Shown: positions 35,483-45,173, counted from the stretch's first letter. The stretch is DNA of 64,000 nucleotides from an uncultured Beijerinckiaceae bacterium (GCA_937863205.1 CALMGA010000482.1:1-64000), one strand, 5' to 3'. Numbers and translations are program-made. Notes: generated from the letters alone by a model not told the origin.

Positions 35483-38395
35483 TCAGCCGGCGAGGCGCGA
35501 CAGAGCGGTCGCGAGCTTGCCGAGGCGGGACTGCGCATCCGCGAGGCGTTCGCGCTGCTCGTCCACGACGTCGGGCGGGGCGCGCTTCAGGAAATCGGCA
35601 TTGTCCAGCTTGGCCACGGTCTTGTCGACCTCGCCGCGCAGCTTGGCGATTTCCTTGGCCAGGCGCGCGCGCTCGGCGGCGACGTCGATGATGCCCTCCA
35701 GCGGCAGGGCGATCAGGGTGCCGCGCACCGGGATTTGGGCGGATAAGCGAGGCGCCTCCGCCGCATGGCCGATGGCGGACACCCTGGCCAGACGCTTCAG
35801 CGTGTCGGTCCAGCGCCGGGCGCGGCGGGATGTGTCCTCGTCGGCGGCGATCAGCACGAGCGGCACGAGGGCGGCGGGCGGCACGTTCATTTCCGTCCGC
35901 AGCGAACGCACTTCGGACACGAGGTCGACGACCCAGCCCACCTCGGCGTCGGCGTCGCGGTCGACCAGGGCGGACAGGTCGCTCCAAGGCGCCAGCGCCA
36001 GCAGGCTGGTCCGGGCCGGTCCTTCGCTGCCCTTGATCGCCCAAAGCTCTTCGGTGAGAAAGGGCATGAAGGGATGGAGCAGCTTGAGGATCTCATCGAG
36101 CACGAAGGCGACGGTGGCCCGCGTTTCCGTCCCGGTCGTCCGCGCCTCGCCCTCGAAGTTGTCCGCCGGGGCCTGCAGCAGCGGCTTGGCCAGTTCGAGG
36201 TACCAATCGCAGAAGACGCCCCACACGAAGCGGTAGGCCGCGTTGGCGGCCTCGTTGAAGCGGTAGGCTTCGATCGCGGCCGCGACATCGGCGGCGGCCT
36301 TGCCGGTTTCGCCGATGATCCAGCGGTTCAGGGTTTCGCCGACGGCGCGCGGGTCGAAGCCGGCGATGCGGGCGCAGCCGTTCATCTCGGCGAAGCGGGC
36401 AGCGTTCCAAAGCTTGGTCGCGAAGGACCGGTAGCCGTCGACACGTCCCACGGCGAGCTTGATGTCGCGGCCCTGCACGGCCATTGCCGCCAGGGTGAAG
36501 CGCAGCGCGTCGGCGCCGAAGCGGTCGATGCCGTCGGGATAGTCGCGCCGCGTCGCCGACGCCACGCGGGCGGCGTCCTTGGCGTCGGCGAGCCCGGCCG
36601 TGCGCTTGGCCACCAGCGCGGCGAGGTCGATGCCGTCGATGAAGTCGAGCGGGTCGAGCACGTTGCCCTTGGACTTCGACATCTTCGCCCCTTTCTCGTC
36701 GCGTACGAGGGCGTGCATGTAGACGTCGCGGAAGGGCACTTCACCCAGGAGATGAAGACCCATCATCATCATCCGGGCGACCCAGAAGAAGATGATGTCG
36801 AAGCCGGTCACGAGGGCGTCGGTGGGATAGCGCCGGGCAACCTCTCCGTCCTCGTCGGGCCAACCCATGGTCGAGAACGGCCAAAGGGCGGAGGAGAACC
36901 AGGTGTCGAGGACGTCCTCGTCCTGGGCGAGGTCGACGGTGCGGCCGTAGTGCGCCCGCGCCGCCGCCATCGCCGCCGCCTCGTCCTCCCCGGCGAAGTG
37001 CGCGCCATCGGGCCCGTACCAGACCGGGATGCGGTGGCCCCACCACAGTTGGCGCGAGATGCACCAGGGCTGGATGTTCTCCAGCCAGTCGAAGAACGTC
37101 TTCTCGTACTGCGCCGGCACGAAGCGGGTGGCGCCGCCGCGTACCGCGTCGAGCGCCGGGCCGGCGAGGGCCTTGGCGTCGACGTACCACTGGTCGGTGA
37201 GCCAGGGCTCGATCACCGCGCCCGAGCGCTCGCCATGCGGCACGGCGAGCGGGTGGTCCTCGACACGGTCGAGGGCGTCGGACGCTTGCAACATTTCAAC
37301 AATGACCTGACGCGCAACAAAGCGATCTAAGCCACGCAGCTTTTCAGGTATCCAATCGATATCGAACCCAGACACGCCGCCGAACGTGCCCGTCTGCAAT
37401 AGGTTGGGTTGACTTGCCACGGGCAGGTGTGCCCGTGGCAGCAAGTCGAAGTCACTCGCGATAATTTCACCACTTGCCGTGAACACATTGATATTCGGCA
37501 GACCATGACGGCGCCCGACCTCAAAATCGTTGAAGTCGTGGGCCGGGGTGATCTTCACCGCGCCGGTGCCCTTCTCTGGGTCGGAGTAGGTGTCGGCGAC
37601 GATCGGGATCAGGCGCCCGACGAGCGGCAGCCGCACCTTACGCCCGACGAGGTGGCGGTAGCGCTCGTCGTCGGGGTGCACGGCCACGGCCGCGTCGCCG
37701 AGCAGGGTTTCCGGCCGCGTGGTGGCGACGGTGATCGCTTCGCCGGTCGGGTGGCCGTCCCCGTCCGCCAAGGGATAGCGCAGGTACCAGAGGTGGCCCC
37801 TGGTTTCCACCTGGACGACCTCGATGTCGGACACGGCGGTGCCGAGCTTAGGGTCCCAGTTCACCAGACGTTTGTCGCGATAGATCAGGCCGTCGCGATG
37901 CAGCGCTATGAAGGCCTTGCGCACTGCGCGCGACAGCCCCTCGTCCATGGTGAAGCGCTCGCGCGACCAGTCGCACGATGCCCCCAGGCGGCGGAGCTGG
38001 CCGACGATGGCGCCGCCCGACTCGGCCTTCCACGCCCACACCCGATCAAGGAAGGCGTCGCGCCCGAGCGCGCGGCGGTCGGGTTCGCCGCGCTCGGCGA
38101 GACGGCGCTCCACCACCATCTGGGTGGCGATGCCGGCATGGTCGGTGCCGGGCTGCCACAGCACGTCGCGACCACGCATGCGCTGGTATCGGCACACGAT
38201 GTCCTGCAGCGTGTTGTTGAGCGCATGTCCCATATGCAGCACGCCCGTGACGTTGGGCGGCGGAATGACGATGGTGAAGGGGTCGGCACCGGCGCGGTCG
38301 GGCCGGCCGGCCTTGAACGCCCCCGCCTCGTCCCATGCCGCCGAGATCCGCGCCTCAACGGCGGCGGGATCGAAGGTCTTGTCCATAACGTTCAT
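35483..38395 (-). CDS. valS: Valyl-tRNA synthetase
   Basis: 970 residues, class I synthetase charging tRNA-Val. The HIGH-type motif is HMGHALN (about residues 54-60) and KMSKS is present as AKMSKSKGNVLDP. The editing domain (VATTRPETLLGD, GTGAVKITPAHD), anticodon-binding domain and C-terminal coiled coil (LAKEIAKLRGEVDKTVAKLDNADFL) are all present. The segment between the editing motif and LRGLDRF is longer than in relatives I remember, markedly lower in G+C, and contains a perfect palindrome; it is listed separately. The protein is otherwise normal and surely essential, so the segment must be tolerated. Gene order popZ-valS-hydrolase is the usual one. Confidence 0.95.
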   Translation of the reverse strand: MNVMDKTFDPAAVEARISAAWDEAGAFKAGRPDRAGADPFTIVIPPPNVTGVLHMGHALNNTLQDIVCRYQRMRGRDVLWQPGTDHAGIATQMVVERRLAERGEPDRRALGRDAFLDRVWAWKAESGGAIVGQLRRLGASCDWSRERFTMDEGLSRAVRKAFIALHRDGLIYRDKRLVNWDPKLGTAVSDIEVVQVETRGHLWYLRYPLADGDGHPTGEAITVATTRPETLLGDAAVAVHPDDERYRHLVGRKVRLPLVGRLIPIVADTYSDPEKGTGAVKITPAHDFNDFEVGRRHGLPNINVFTASGEIIASDFDLLPRAHLPVASQPNLLQTGTFGGVSGFDIDWIPEKLRGLDRFVARQVIVEMLQASDALDRVEDHPLAVPHGERSGAVIEPWLTDQWYVDAKALAGPALDAVRGGATRFVPAQYEKTFFDWLENIQPWCISRQLWWGHRIPVWYGPDGAHFAGEDEAAAMAAARAHYGRTVDLAQDEDVLDTWFSSALWPFSTMGWPDEDGEVARRYPTDALVTGFDIIFFWVARMMMMGLHLLGEVPFRDVYMHALVRDEKGAKMSKSKGNVLDPLDFIDGIDLAALVAKRTAGLADAKDAARVASATRRDYPDGIDRFGADALRFTLAAMAVQGRDIKLAVGRVDGYRSFATKLWNAARFAEMNGCARIAGFDPRAVGETLNRWIIGETGKAAADVAAAIEAYRFNEAANAAYRFVWGVFCDWYLELAKPLLQAPADNFEGEARTTGTETRATVAFVLDEILKLLHPFMPFLTEELWAIKGSEGPARTSLLALAPWSDLSALVDRDADAEVGWVVDLVSEVRSLRTEMNVPPAALVPLVLIAADEDTSRRARRWTDTLKRLARVSAIGHAAEAPRLSAQIPVRGTLIALPLEGIIDVAAERARLAKEIAKLRGEVDKTVAKLDNADFLKRAPPDVVDEQRERLADAQSRLGKLATALSRLAG
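37271..37510. other. Low-G+C patch with perfect palindrome inside valS
   Basis: By hand count 37441-37500 has 28 G/C of 60 bases, against 44 of 60 at 37621-37680 in the same gene. Inside the patch, TGCCACGGGCA (37415-37425) and TGCCCGTGGCA (37430-37440) are perfect complements with a four-base loop. The palindrome is translated in frame as LLPRAHLPVAS within ValRS, between ASGEIIASDFD and LRGLDRFVAR. It looks like a short in-frame insertion or a recombined patch from a less G+C-rich donor. Confidence 0.7.
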
Positions 38396-38574
38396 CCGTC
38401 GGCCGGGGCCGGTGCCCGTCGCGAAACGCGCCGGCTCAAGGCAACACCCAGAATGCGGCCCCGAGAACGCGGTCCCGAGATGGCCCGGACGCGAGGGTGC
38501 CGCGGTTCTAGAAAGCGGACGCGCTTGACGAAGTCAACGCGGTCGTGATTGCCCGCAGCGCCGCGAGGCGCGTA

Positions 38575-39411
38575 TCAGCGCCCGCCGCGGGCGACCCGCT
38601 CGATCTCGGCGCGCACCAGCCGTTCCACGAGGCTCGGCAGGTTGTCATCGAGCCAGGTCTTCAGCAGCGGCCGGATCATGTCGCGGGCCATCGCGAGCAA
38701 CTCGTCGGAGTTGTCGGCGAGGCGGGTCGCAGCGAGCATGTTGAAGGCTGAGGATACCGACTGGTTGGTGCTCGTCGAGAACAGGGCCGCCGCGCGCTCG
38801 CCCGTTTCCGTGCGAGGTTCGCGCGAAGGAGAACGGGCCGCCTCGGCCGCACCGTGCGCCCGCTCCGCCTCGCCATCCCGCGTGGCGAGCTCGGGCAGAC
38901 CGGGCGAGCCGGCCGTTGATACTTCAACGGGCGGCGCCGGCCTCGATGGAGACGCGAACAGGCCCGGATCCGACCCGGCAAGATCGGTGGCCGGACCATC
39001 CGGCATGGGAAACTGCGGCGCCGTGACCTGCCCGTAGCCGGACAGGCTGTTGCCGGCGGACGCGGTCTCCGCCGGGCGAACAGCCACCTCGCGAGGCAGA
39101 CCGCTGGACGTAGCCTCGCGCTCAGGCGAGGCGAACGCGCGCAGCCGCTCGCCTCCATCGGTGGACGCCTCGCGATCCTCCCCGCGGTAGGGAATGCGCT
39201 CGCGCAACGTGCCGCGGAGGGAGCTCGCGCCGGACGTGCCCGCAGCCGGCGCCTGCGGCGAAGGGTTCCCGCTCGCGGTTGCGGCGGGCGCGACCTGGTC
39301 GTCGGCGATGATGCGGCGGATGGAGGCGAGGATTTCTTCCATCGAAGGCTCGTGCGAGCGCGGATCGCCGCCGGGCGGCGGAGCGGGTTGCAGCGGATTG
39401 ACGGCGTTCAT
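38575..39411 (-). CDS. popZ: PopZ-type polar organising protein (DUF2497)
   Basis: 278 residues. The N-terminal helix EPSMEEILASIRRIIADDQ and the C-terminal helical bundle (SVSSAFNMLAATRLADNSDELLAMARDMIRPLLKTWLDDNLPSLVERLVRAEIERVARGGR, here described by its span near residues 220-278) are the two conserved regions of PopZ. They flank a Pro/Ala/Ser/Glu-rich disordered middle. PopZ forms a condensate at the cell pole that anchors the centromere protein ParB and cell-cycle regulators. ATG 39411 (MNAVNPLQP) is the start; the frame upstream is unrelated. It sits between tolC and valS as expected. Confidence 0.85.
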   Translation of the reverse strand: MNAVNPLQPAPPPGGDPRSHEPSMEEILASIRRIIADDQVAPAATASGNPSPQAPAAGTSGASSLRGTLRERIPYRGEDREASTDGGERLRAFASPEREATSSGLPREVAVRPAETASAGNSLSGYGQVTAPQFPMPDGPATDLAGSDPGLFASPSRPAPPVEVSTAGSPGLPELATRDGEAERAHGAAEAARSPSREPRTETGERAAALFSTSTNQSVSSAFNMLAATRLADNSDELLAMARDMIRPLLKTWLDDNLPSLVERLVRAEIERVARGGR

Positions 39412-39568
39412 GGCTACGGCACGCGCTCCCGGGTCGTTCCCCACCCCGCCGGCGCTCGCGCAGGCTCGCTGGCTGAATAGACGGTGCACTGTAGTTCCCG
39501 GTGGCACCGGGCAGCAAGCGAAGAGACCAGCGCCGCTGTGGACAGGTCTGGCGGCGTTGGCGGAAGGC

Positions 39569-41167
39569 TCAGCGGCCGTCGGGCGTGCGCAGGCCGATCC
39601 ATTTGTCCTTGACCTGGGTGAAGTGGATCGTGGGGTCGTACTCGATCACGCTCAGCCCGAGGTTGGCCGCCGACAGCCGGCCGACCGAGGCCAGAACCGT
39701 GTAGCTCGCCACCACCCGGTCGCGCTGCGCCGACACGAGGTTGACCCGCGACTGCAGCAGCGTCTGCTGCGCGTTCAGCACGTCAAGCGTCGTGCGCTGC
39801 CCGACCTTGGCCTCCTCGCGCACGCCATCGAGCGCGATCTCGGACGCCTTCACCGCCGCCTGCGACGAGCGGATCACCGCCTTGGCCGACTCGAGCTGGC
39901 CCCAGCTCGACACCACCGTCGCCCGGATCATGTCGCGCTGCAGGTCGGCCTGCAGCCGCGCCTGCGCCAGCAGCTCCTTGGCCTGACGCACGAAGGCGTA
40001 GGTGTTGCCGCCGTCGTAGAGCGGGATGGTGAGCTGGCCGAGGATGGAGCCGTTGAACAGCTTGCCCTGGGGATAGCCCTCGTAGGCGTTGGCGGCCTGC
40101 ACGTTGCCGACGACGTTCAGCGTGGGATAAAGCTGCGCTTCGTTGAGCTGGACCTGCAACTGCGCCACGTCGACGTTGTGGAACGCGGCTTGAACGGAAG
40201 GATGCTCGGCGAGCGAAACGGCGATGGCGCTCTCCAGCGTGCGCGGCAGCAGCGGGTCGATCGGCCGGGCAGCTTCGAGGCGGCGCGGCTCGACGCCGAT
40301 GATCTGGCGGTAGTTCGCGATCGAGGTTTGCAGGTTGGCCTGGGCGGTGAAGTACTGCGAGCGGGCCGTGGCGAGGCTGGACTCGGACTGCGCTACGTCG
40401 GTGCGGGTCACCTCGCCGACGTTGAAGCGGTCGCGGGTTTGCCGCAGCTGTTCCTCCAGCACGGTGATGTTGTTCTTGTTGAGTTCCAGGATGGCGGTGT
40501 CGCGCAGCACGTTCATGTAGGCGGTGGCGCCGTTCTGCAGCGTGTTCTGCTCGGTGTTGCGGGTTTGCTCGCGCGATTGCAGCACCTGCGACTCGGCCTG
40601 GCGGACGCCGTTGGCCGAGCGGTTGCCGTTGAAGATGTTCTGGGTGACGGTGAGCTGCGCTTGGCTCGGAAAGGTGTTGGCGTTGAGGTTGTTGGCGGCG
40701 CTGCTGGTGGCGGAGCCGCCGGCGGCCACGGCGCCGGTGCCGCCGTTGACGCCGGTGGCGCCGGTGGTCGTCGCATTGCTGGTGGTGGAGGTGCTCGATC
40801 CCAGGGAGAGTTCGGTGTGGTTGAAGCCGACCGAACCGGTGCCCTGCACCTGCGGGCGGTATTGCGACTTCGCCCGCGCCACGCTCTCGTCCGTGGCGCG
40901 CGTTCCCGCCCGCTGCTGGTTTAGATCGGGGTTGCCGACGTAGGCGCGGGCGAGGGCGCTGGAAATGGTTTCCGCCCGCACGGCCGCGTCCGGCGCGAAT
41001 CCGGCGAGCGTCGCACCCAAAACGGCGACGGCCTGCAACAGCCCGAACGGCCGCCCGTCCGGACAACGCTCGGCACACCGGATCGAGCCGGAACGAGTCC
41101 AACCATCGCACGACGGGGTCGCATGCTTTCGCAAGCCGCGCGGAATACAGGTCCTGCCGCTTTTCAT
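39569..41167 (-). CDS. tolC: TolC-family outer-membrane efflux protein
   Basis: 532 residues. A signal peptide is likely at about residues 42-66 (GLLQAVAVLGATLAGF, then AVRAET). The two OEP repeats are visible: ISSALARAYVGNPDLNQQRAGTRATDESVARAKSQY... in the first and LESAIAVSLAEHPSVQAAFHNVDVAQLQV in the second. A Gly/Ser/Thr/Ala-rich insertion (GSSTSTTSNATTTGATG..., about residues 122-160) lies in the first half, probably an extracellular loop. TolC forms the outer channel of efflux pumps and type I secretion. The start is uncertain because the 41 residues before the signal peptide are unusual; no later ATG fits. Confidence 0.88.
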   Translation of the reverse strand: MKSGRTCIPRGLRKHATPSCDGWTRSGSIRCAERCPDGRPFGLLQAVAVLGATLAGFAPDAAVRAETISSALARAYVGNPDLNQQRAGTRATDESVARAKSQYRPQVQGTGSVGFNHTELSLGSSTSTTSNATTTGATGVNGGTGAVAAGGSATSSAANNLNANTFPSQAQLTVTQNIFNGNRSANGVRQAESQVLQSREQTRNTEQNTLQNGATAYMNVLRDTAILELNKNNITVLEEQLRQTRDRFNVGEVTRTDVAQSESSLATARSQYFTAQANLQTSIANYRQIIGVEPRRLEAARPIDPLLPRTLESAIAVSLAEHPSVQAAFHNVDVAQLQVQLNEAQLYPTLNVVGNVQAANAYEGYPQGKLFNGSILGQLTIPLYDGGNTYAFVRQAKELLAQARLQADLQRDMIRATVVSSWGQLESAKAVIRSSQAAVKASEIALDGVREEAKVGQRTTLDVLNAQQTLLQSRVNLVSAQRDRVVASYTVLASVGRLSAANLGLSVIEYDPTIHFTQVKDKWIGLRTPDGR

Positions 41168-41310
41168 GGGTGTGAACTTATAGGGGAATGCGGCCCGGAT
41201 AAGTTGACACCTGGTTAACTGCGGTCCTTACGCGCAGGAAAACGGAGCAGTGCCGCAAAAATACGACAAGGCGGATCGAGCGGCGACCGCGCCGGCGCTG
41301 CGCTTATCGG

Positions 41311-42021
41311 TTAGAAGGTGAAGGCCGGGGGACGCTTGAAGGCGGGAAGAACCGGGGCGGAGGCATCGAAAAGGTAGCGCGTGCCGATCTCGCCGTTGCG
41401 CTTTTCCCACGCCATGGCCTTGGCGGCGCGCCCGGTCGGGTCGACCGGATCGCGCAGGATCGCAACCAGACGCCCACCCTCGGCAAGTTGGCGGAGCAGC
41501 CCGTCAAGGCCGCTCTCCACCGCCCCATTGACGACGATCACGTCGAAGGGCCCGGCTTCCGCCACACCCTGGTCGAGCGTGCGCTCGATCACCTGGACGC
41601 GGCCGAGCCCGACCGCGGCGAGCCTCGACTCAAGTTCCTGGCGCAGCCCGGATGTGTCCTCCAGCGCCACCACCTGCGTGGCCAGGCCGGCCAGGATCGC
41701 GGTGGAATAGCCGCCGCCCGCGGCAACATCGAGGACGCGGTCGCGGGCAAGCACCCGGCCGCCCTGGATCAGGCGGGCGAGAACGAGCGGCGGGAGGAGG
41801 TAGCGCTTCCCGCTGCCGCCGTTCTCGGTCATCTCCAGCCCGACGTCGGAATAAGCGAGGACGCGCACCGCATCGGGCACGAACTGTTCGCGCGGCACGG
41901 CCATCAGGCGGGCGATCAGCCGCTGGTCCGTCACCTCGAAGGTGCGGATCTGGCAATCGACCATGGTTTGGCGCTGGATCGCCGAGTCGCTGAGATCAGC
42001 CTGAATAACGGTAGCCTGCAT
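41311..42021 (-). CDS. pcm: Protein-L-isoaspartate O-methyltransferase-like protein
   Basis: 236 residues with the PCMT layout: MVDCQIRTFEVTDQRLI near the start, VPREQFVPD, then the SAM-binding loop LDVAAGGGYSTAI and ALEDTSGLRQEL. Proteins of this group next to tolC in Hyphomicrobiales are annotated as PCMT but differ from E. coli Pcm (for instance, no clear DGS active loop), so the repair function is not certain. It precedes tolC in the same direction. Confidence 0.8.
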   Translation of the reverse strand: MQATVIQADLSDSAIQRQTMVDCQIRTFEVTDQRLIARLMAVPREQFVPDAVRVLAYSDVGLEMTENGGSGKRYLLPPLVLARLIQGGRVLARDRVLDVAAGGGYSTAILAGLATQVVALEDTSGLRQELESRLAAVGLGRVQVIERTLDQGVAEAGPFDVIVVNGAVESGLDGLLRQLAEGGRLVAILRDPVDPTGRAAKAMAWEKRNGEIGTRYLFDASAPVLPAFKRPPAFTF

Positions 42022-42186
42022 GACACCCGGCGTCGTCGGCGCCCATCATCGGGCGCGTCGACCGCGAGCTTATAAGGTCGGCTCGCGAGATCTGTCCATC
42101 GATGTCCCGCCGGGCATCTCGCTGGCATCCATTGCGGCCCGCAGGCGGCGATGCGAGGAAGGCGCGAACACCAGGGGGAGGACAGG

Positions 42187-42753
42187 ATGAGCGAGTCACC
42201 GACCGAGCATTTCGAACACGCCGAGCACGCGCAGCATGTGGCGCACGGCGCCAACCCGTTCCTCACCCGCGTGTCGATCGTGATCGCCGTGCTCGCCGTG
42301 CTGTCGGCGGCGATCGGCTCGCTGGAAACCATCGAAACGGCGCAAACCATCAACGCCAAGACCACGGCAGCGATCCGCCAGAACCAGGCGACCGATCTGT
42401 GGGGGCAGTTCTCGCGCGAAAGCCTGAAGAAGACGATGTACGACCTCGCCCTCGACGGGTCGCCGGCCGACAAGCAGGACGGCATCAAGTCCAAGAGCGC
42501 CGACTACGAGACGAGGTCGCGGGGAACTCAGAAGAAGGCGGAAGAACTGGAAAAGCTCGTCCATGAGGAGAACGAGGCGTCCGAGCGCCACGAGCACCAC
42601 CACCAGATCCTGACCGTGTCGGCGACCCTGCTCCACATCGCCATCGCCATCGCCACCATTGCCATCGTCATGGGCGGACGACGCTGGCCGTTCAACACGG
42701 CGCTGATCCTGGGTCTGCTGGGCGTGATCGGCGGGATCATCGCCTACCTCTGA
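42187..42753 (+). CDS. DUF4337 membrane protein
   Basis: 188 residues from ATG 42187 with a GGGAGGA ribosome site. An N-terminal His-rich tail (HFEHAEHAQHVAHG) is followed by a membrane helix (SIVIAVLAVLSAAIGSL), a soluble helical region rich in Glu/Lys, a second His-rich stretch (ERHEHHHQ), then two more membrane helices at the end. This pattern is the DUF4337 family. Function unknown. Confidence 0.85.
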   Translation: MSESPTEHFEHAEHAQHVAHGANPFLTRVSIVIAVLAVLSAAIGSLETIETAQTINAKTTAAIRQNQATDLWGQFSRESLKKTMYDLALDGSPADKQDGIKSKSADYETRSRGTQKKAEELEKLVHEENEASERHEHHHQILTVSATLLHIAIAIATIAIVMGGRRWPFNTALILGLLGVIGGIIAYL

Positions 42754-42879
42754 GGCCTTGTCCCGCCAGGACGTGACGCCATGTGATGATGCGAAGTGCG
42801 GCAGGGCGAGGTCGTTCTCAGGCTTCTCGTTCCAGCCGAGCGGCACCGCATGGAAGCGGCTCGGCCAGGAATGCGTGCG
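42754..42879. other. Short interval before the IS5 remnant
   Basis: Nothing recognisable; no hairpin terminator was noticed after the DUF4337 gene. Confidence 0.3.
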
Positions 42880-43360
42880 CGCCCCGGTTCCAGCGCCTCG
42901 CCCTTGCTCCGGCAACGTGCTTCAACATCGCGCTTGGCGGCAAGCTGCGCGGTGCCGCGAGCGCTTGTCCAATCCACGAGGCTTCGCCTCGTCGCGGTTT
43001 GTCGGGTTGGGGCCGGTCTTCCTTCCCTCCGAGCGGGGCCTTGCTCATCGCCCCGTCAGCGGCCAGCCAGGTCCGATCGACTCCGGCGACCTCGTCGCAG
43101 GCCAGCAGGCCGCAAGGCCCCCGGCTCCGGCCCACTCCTGGCAACGCCAGGGCGCCGCCGACGACGAGCAAAGGCCGGGACGCGCAGCGCGTTCCACCGA
43201 CAGCCCGCGCGCAGCACGAAAATCGCACCCCGCTGCCGCCCGGTCCGGCGTTCACGGGTTTCGGCAGCCCGAGGGATGGCGCGGCGGCGGCGGCTCCATC
43301 CTGGCCCCCAGCTCTTCCGGCAACCGCCAGCCGTTATCGCGAACAGGCCCGCGTGTCCTG
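42880..43360 (-). mobile_element. Degenerate IS5-family transposase remnant
   Basis: On the minus strand, in three different frames, the following fragments appear in the right order for one transposase: WRLPEELGARMEP with PSGCRNP; AIFVLRAGCRWNALRV; VDRTWLAADGAMSKAPLGG; then TGPNPTNRDEAKPRG. The 3' half is missing. It is inactive. Confidence 0.7.
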
Positions 43361-43656
43361 GCGGCCGCTTTCTCCATCACGCTGCGGATAGGGCGCTGCC
43401 GCACGCGGCCGTGTCGGGATATCGCAAAACGGTTTGACGTCGCTTCATCCTCGACGACGCACCTGCGGAAAGCTCGTACGACGTTGGCCTCGATGGCCGC
43501 ACTGGTTCGCCGGCAATCTACCGGCGGCTGGTCGATCGCACCAAGGAGAGGTAGATCGAACGATATGATCCGAAGTTGCCAACGACGTCGCCCTTCCGGC
43601 AATCCCGGCGATCTCAAGCACGGCGCAGGCTGACGGGTCGGAGCGGGTGACCAACG

Positions 43657-44370
43657 TCATTTCCCGGCACGAAGACCGCCGGCTGCACAGCGCTGAAGCT
43701 GATAGCCTACTCCAGGGAGGTTTCTGATGAAGTCCTGATTTTCGAGCGGGCTGCCCAATTTGTCGCGCAGTCTCTTAATATAGTGACGGACAATCTGAGC
43801 GTCGGAACTTATTCTCCAAACACGCGAGCAGATGAAATCGGTGGAAATCACTCGGTCGACGTTCAAAATGAGGATCTCAAGGAGATCGTATTCCTTTGCA
43901 GCCATTGGAATCAGATAGCCACCAGCTCTCACTTGCTTTGCATTGGTATCAACAAGTAGCTTGTCCATCTCGAATATATCGGGAAGGACGCGATAGGTCG
44001 GACTTCGCCGCAGCGTTCTCCGGACACGCGCGAGTATTTCGGATTTGCCAAACGTAAGATCCACGCAGTCGTAGGCTCCCGCCTCCAAGATCTCGACCCT
44101 GCGAGCTTCTTGGAGATCAGTCGATGTAATGATGACCGGGGCGGATGAAGTCTTATATCTGAGTGCGTCCAGTAAATCTTTGTAATCTCCGTCTGGCATC
44201 GTCTCCGACGCGATGATCGCGTCGGGAACATACCGTATGGCGTTGATCGCGGCGCGTATGGAATGGACCTCGATGAGTTTGGAGTCGCGCTCCGATCCGG
44301 GAGCGCGAAAGATGTCGGCGACTTCCCGTTCGGTGACAACAAGCAGGATAGCTGACCAGCGCAAGCGCAA
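43657..44370 (-). CDS. OmpR/PhoB-type response regulator with a degenerate receiver
   Basis: About 237 residues: receiver-like domain (1-115) followed by a winged-helix DNA-binding domain (135-230; PMAAKEYDLLEILILN, SRVWRISSDAQIVRHYIKRLRDKLG, IRNLPGVGYQL). The receiver lacks the phosphorylation residues: the acidic pair at the start of the fold is VVTERE, the Asp of the usual PDLVLLD motif is Ser (PDAIIASETMP), and the Lys before the last strand is Leu. It therefore probably works without phosphorylation. Codon use is clearly more A+T-rich than the neighbours and it sits among insertion-sequence remnants, so transfer is likely. The start is a TTG (44370 or 44364), since a stop lies shortly upstream. 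Confidence 0.75.
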   Translation of the reverse strand: MRLRWSAILLVVTEREVADIFRAPGSERDSKLIEVHSIRAAINAIRYVPDAIIASETMPDGDYKDLLDALRYKTSSAPVIITSTDLQEARRVEILEAGAYDCVDLTFGKSEILARVRRTLRRSPTYRVLPDIFEMDKLLVDTNAKQVRAGGYLIPMAAKEYDLLEILILNVDRVISTDFICSRVWRISSDAQIVRHYIKRLRDKLGSPLENQDFIRNLPGVGYQLQRCAAGGLRAGK

Positions 44371-44641
44371 AGATGACCGATGTTCAGGTATAGCTCATCG
44401 AGCGGAGCGGTTTGAACGGCAGAAGGCCTTTGTATTCTGCTCCCAAGTATACAATGACTGTCGTCCTATAGAAAAACGAGTCTGCGGGAACGCGAAAGTT
44501 ATAGGAATTCCGTTGCTGTTCCTCCGGGCAGAGTTTCAGGTGTAATTACCCACGGGGTTGTCAGCGACGCGCATTGGCGCCGTGACGCCTGGTGCGCAAG
44601 GCATGCTTGCGCGGCGTGGCGAGTGCTGATTCCATGCCGGC
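44371..44641. other. A+T-richer upstream region of the atypical regulator
   Basis: No supported gene. It is less G+C-rich than the flanking DNA and probably carries the regulator's promoter. Confidence 0.35.
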
Positions 44642-44985
44642 ATGAGCCGTGGTGATTTGGAGCGGTTGAGCAAGGACGAGTTGATCGAGCTGGTGGGGAA
44701 GCTGCAGCGCCCGGCCAAAACGAAAGCGCACCTCGTCCAAGCCGCCCTCGACGGACCGCAAGGAGCGGCGCGAGCAGTCCCGCCCCGGCGGCGCCAAGCC
44801 GGGCCACGAGGGCCACAGCCGCGTCATCGCGGACGAGCCTGACGCCGTCATCGATCATCGCCCGACGGCGTGCCCGGCCTGCGGGCTGGCGCTGTCGCCC
44901 GACCTGCCGGCCGAAACGGGCAGCGTGCACGAGCGGGTCGACCTGCCGGAGGTGAGGCCCGTCGTCGAGCAGCACTGTCGATCGG
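44642..44985 (+). mobile_element. IS66-family transposase remnant (5' end)
   Basis: MSRGDLERLSKDELIELVGKL is the exact start pattern of an IS66 TnpC. After a one-base frameshift it continues RTSSKPPSTDRKERRE, RPGGAKPGHEGHS and the zinc-finger-like TACPACGLALS, then breaks off near 44985. The catalytic part is missing. Confidence 0.85.
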
Positions 44986-45055
44986 CGTCGAAAGCATGAT
45001 CCCAGCCGTAGATGACGTAAACACTTGTGCTCACGTTAGAAATCAACTTTTTGGT

Positions 45056-45085
45056 GGGGTCACGGCAGGCGGCGATCGTGACCCC
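45056..45085. repeat. Inverted repeat between two transposase relics
   Basis: GGGGTCACG (45056-45064) and CGTGACCCC (45077-45085) are perfect complements around a 12-base loop. It may be the worn end of an insertion element. Confidence 0.4.
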
Positions 45086-45173
45086 TCCAGATCCGCAATT
45101 CTTCTATGTCCAAGAAGCGCTTACATCCATTTTAGACGGGGTCATGTGTTCGACGCCAGATCACAACCGATGT

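Noticed and set aside
35765..37330. Very long plus-strand open frame opposite valS
   Set aside because: It is the mirror frame of a high-G+C gene: composition is Gly/Val/Arg/His-biased with no domain, and valS on the other strand is certain.
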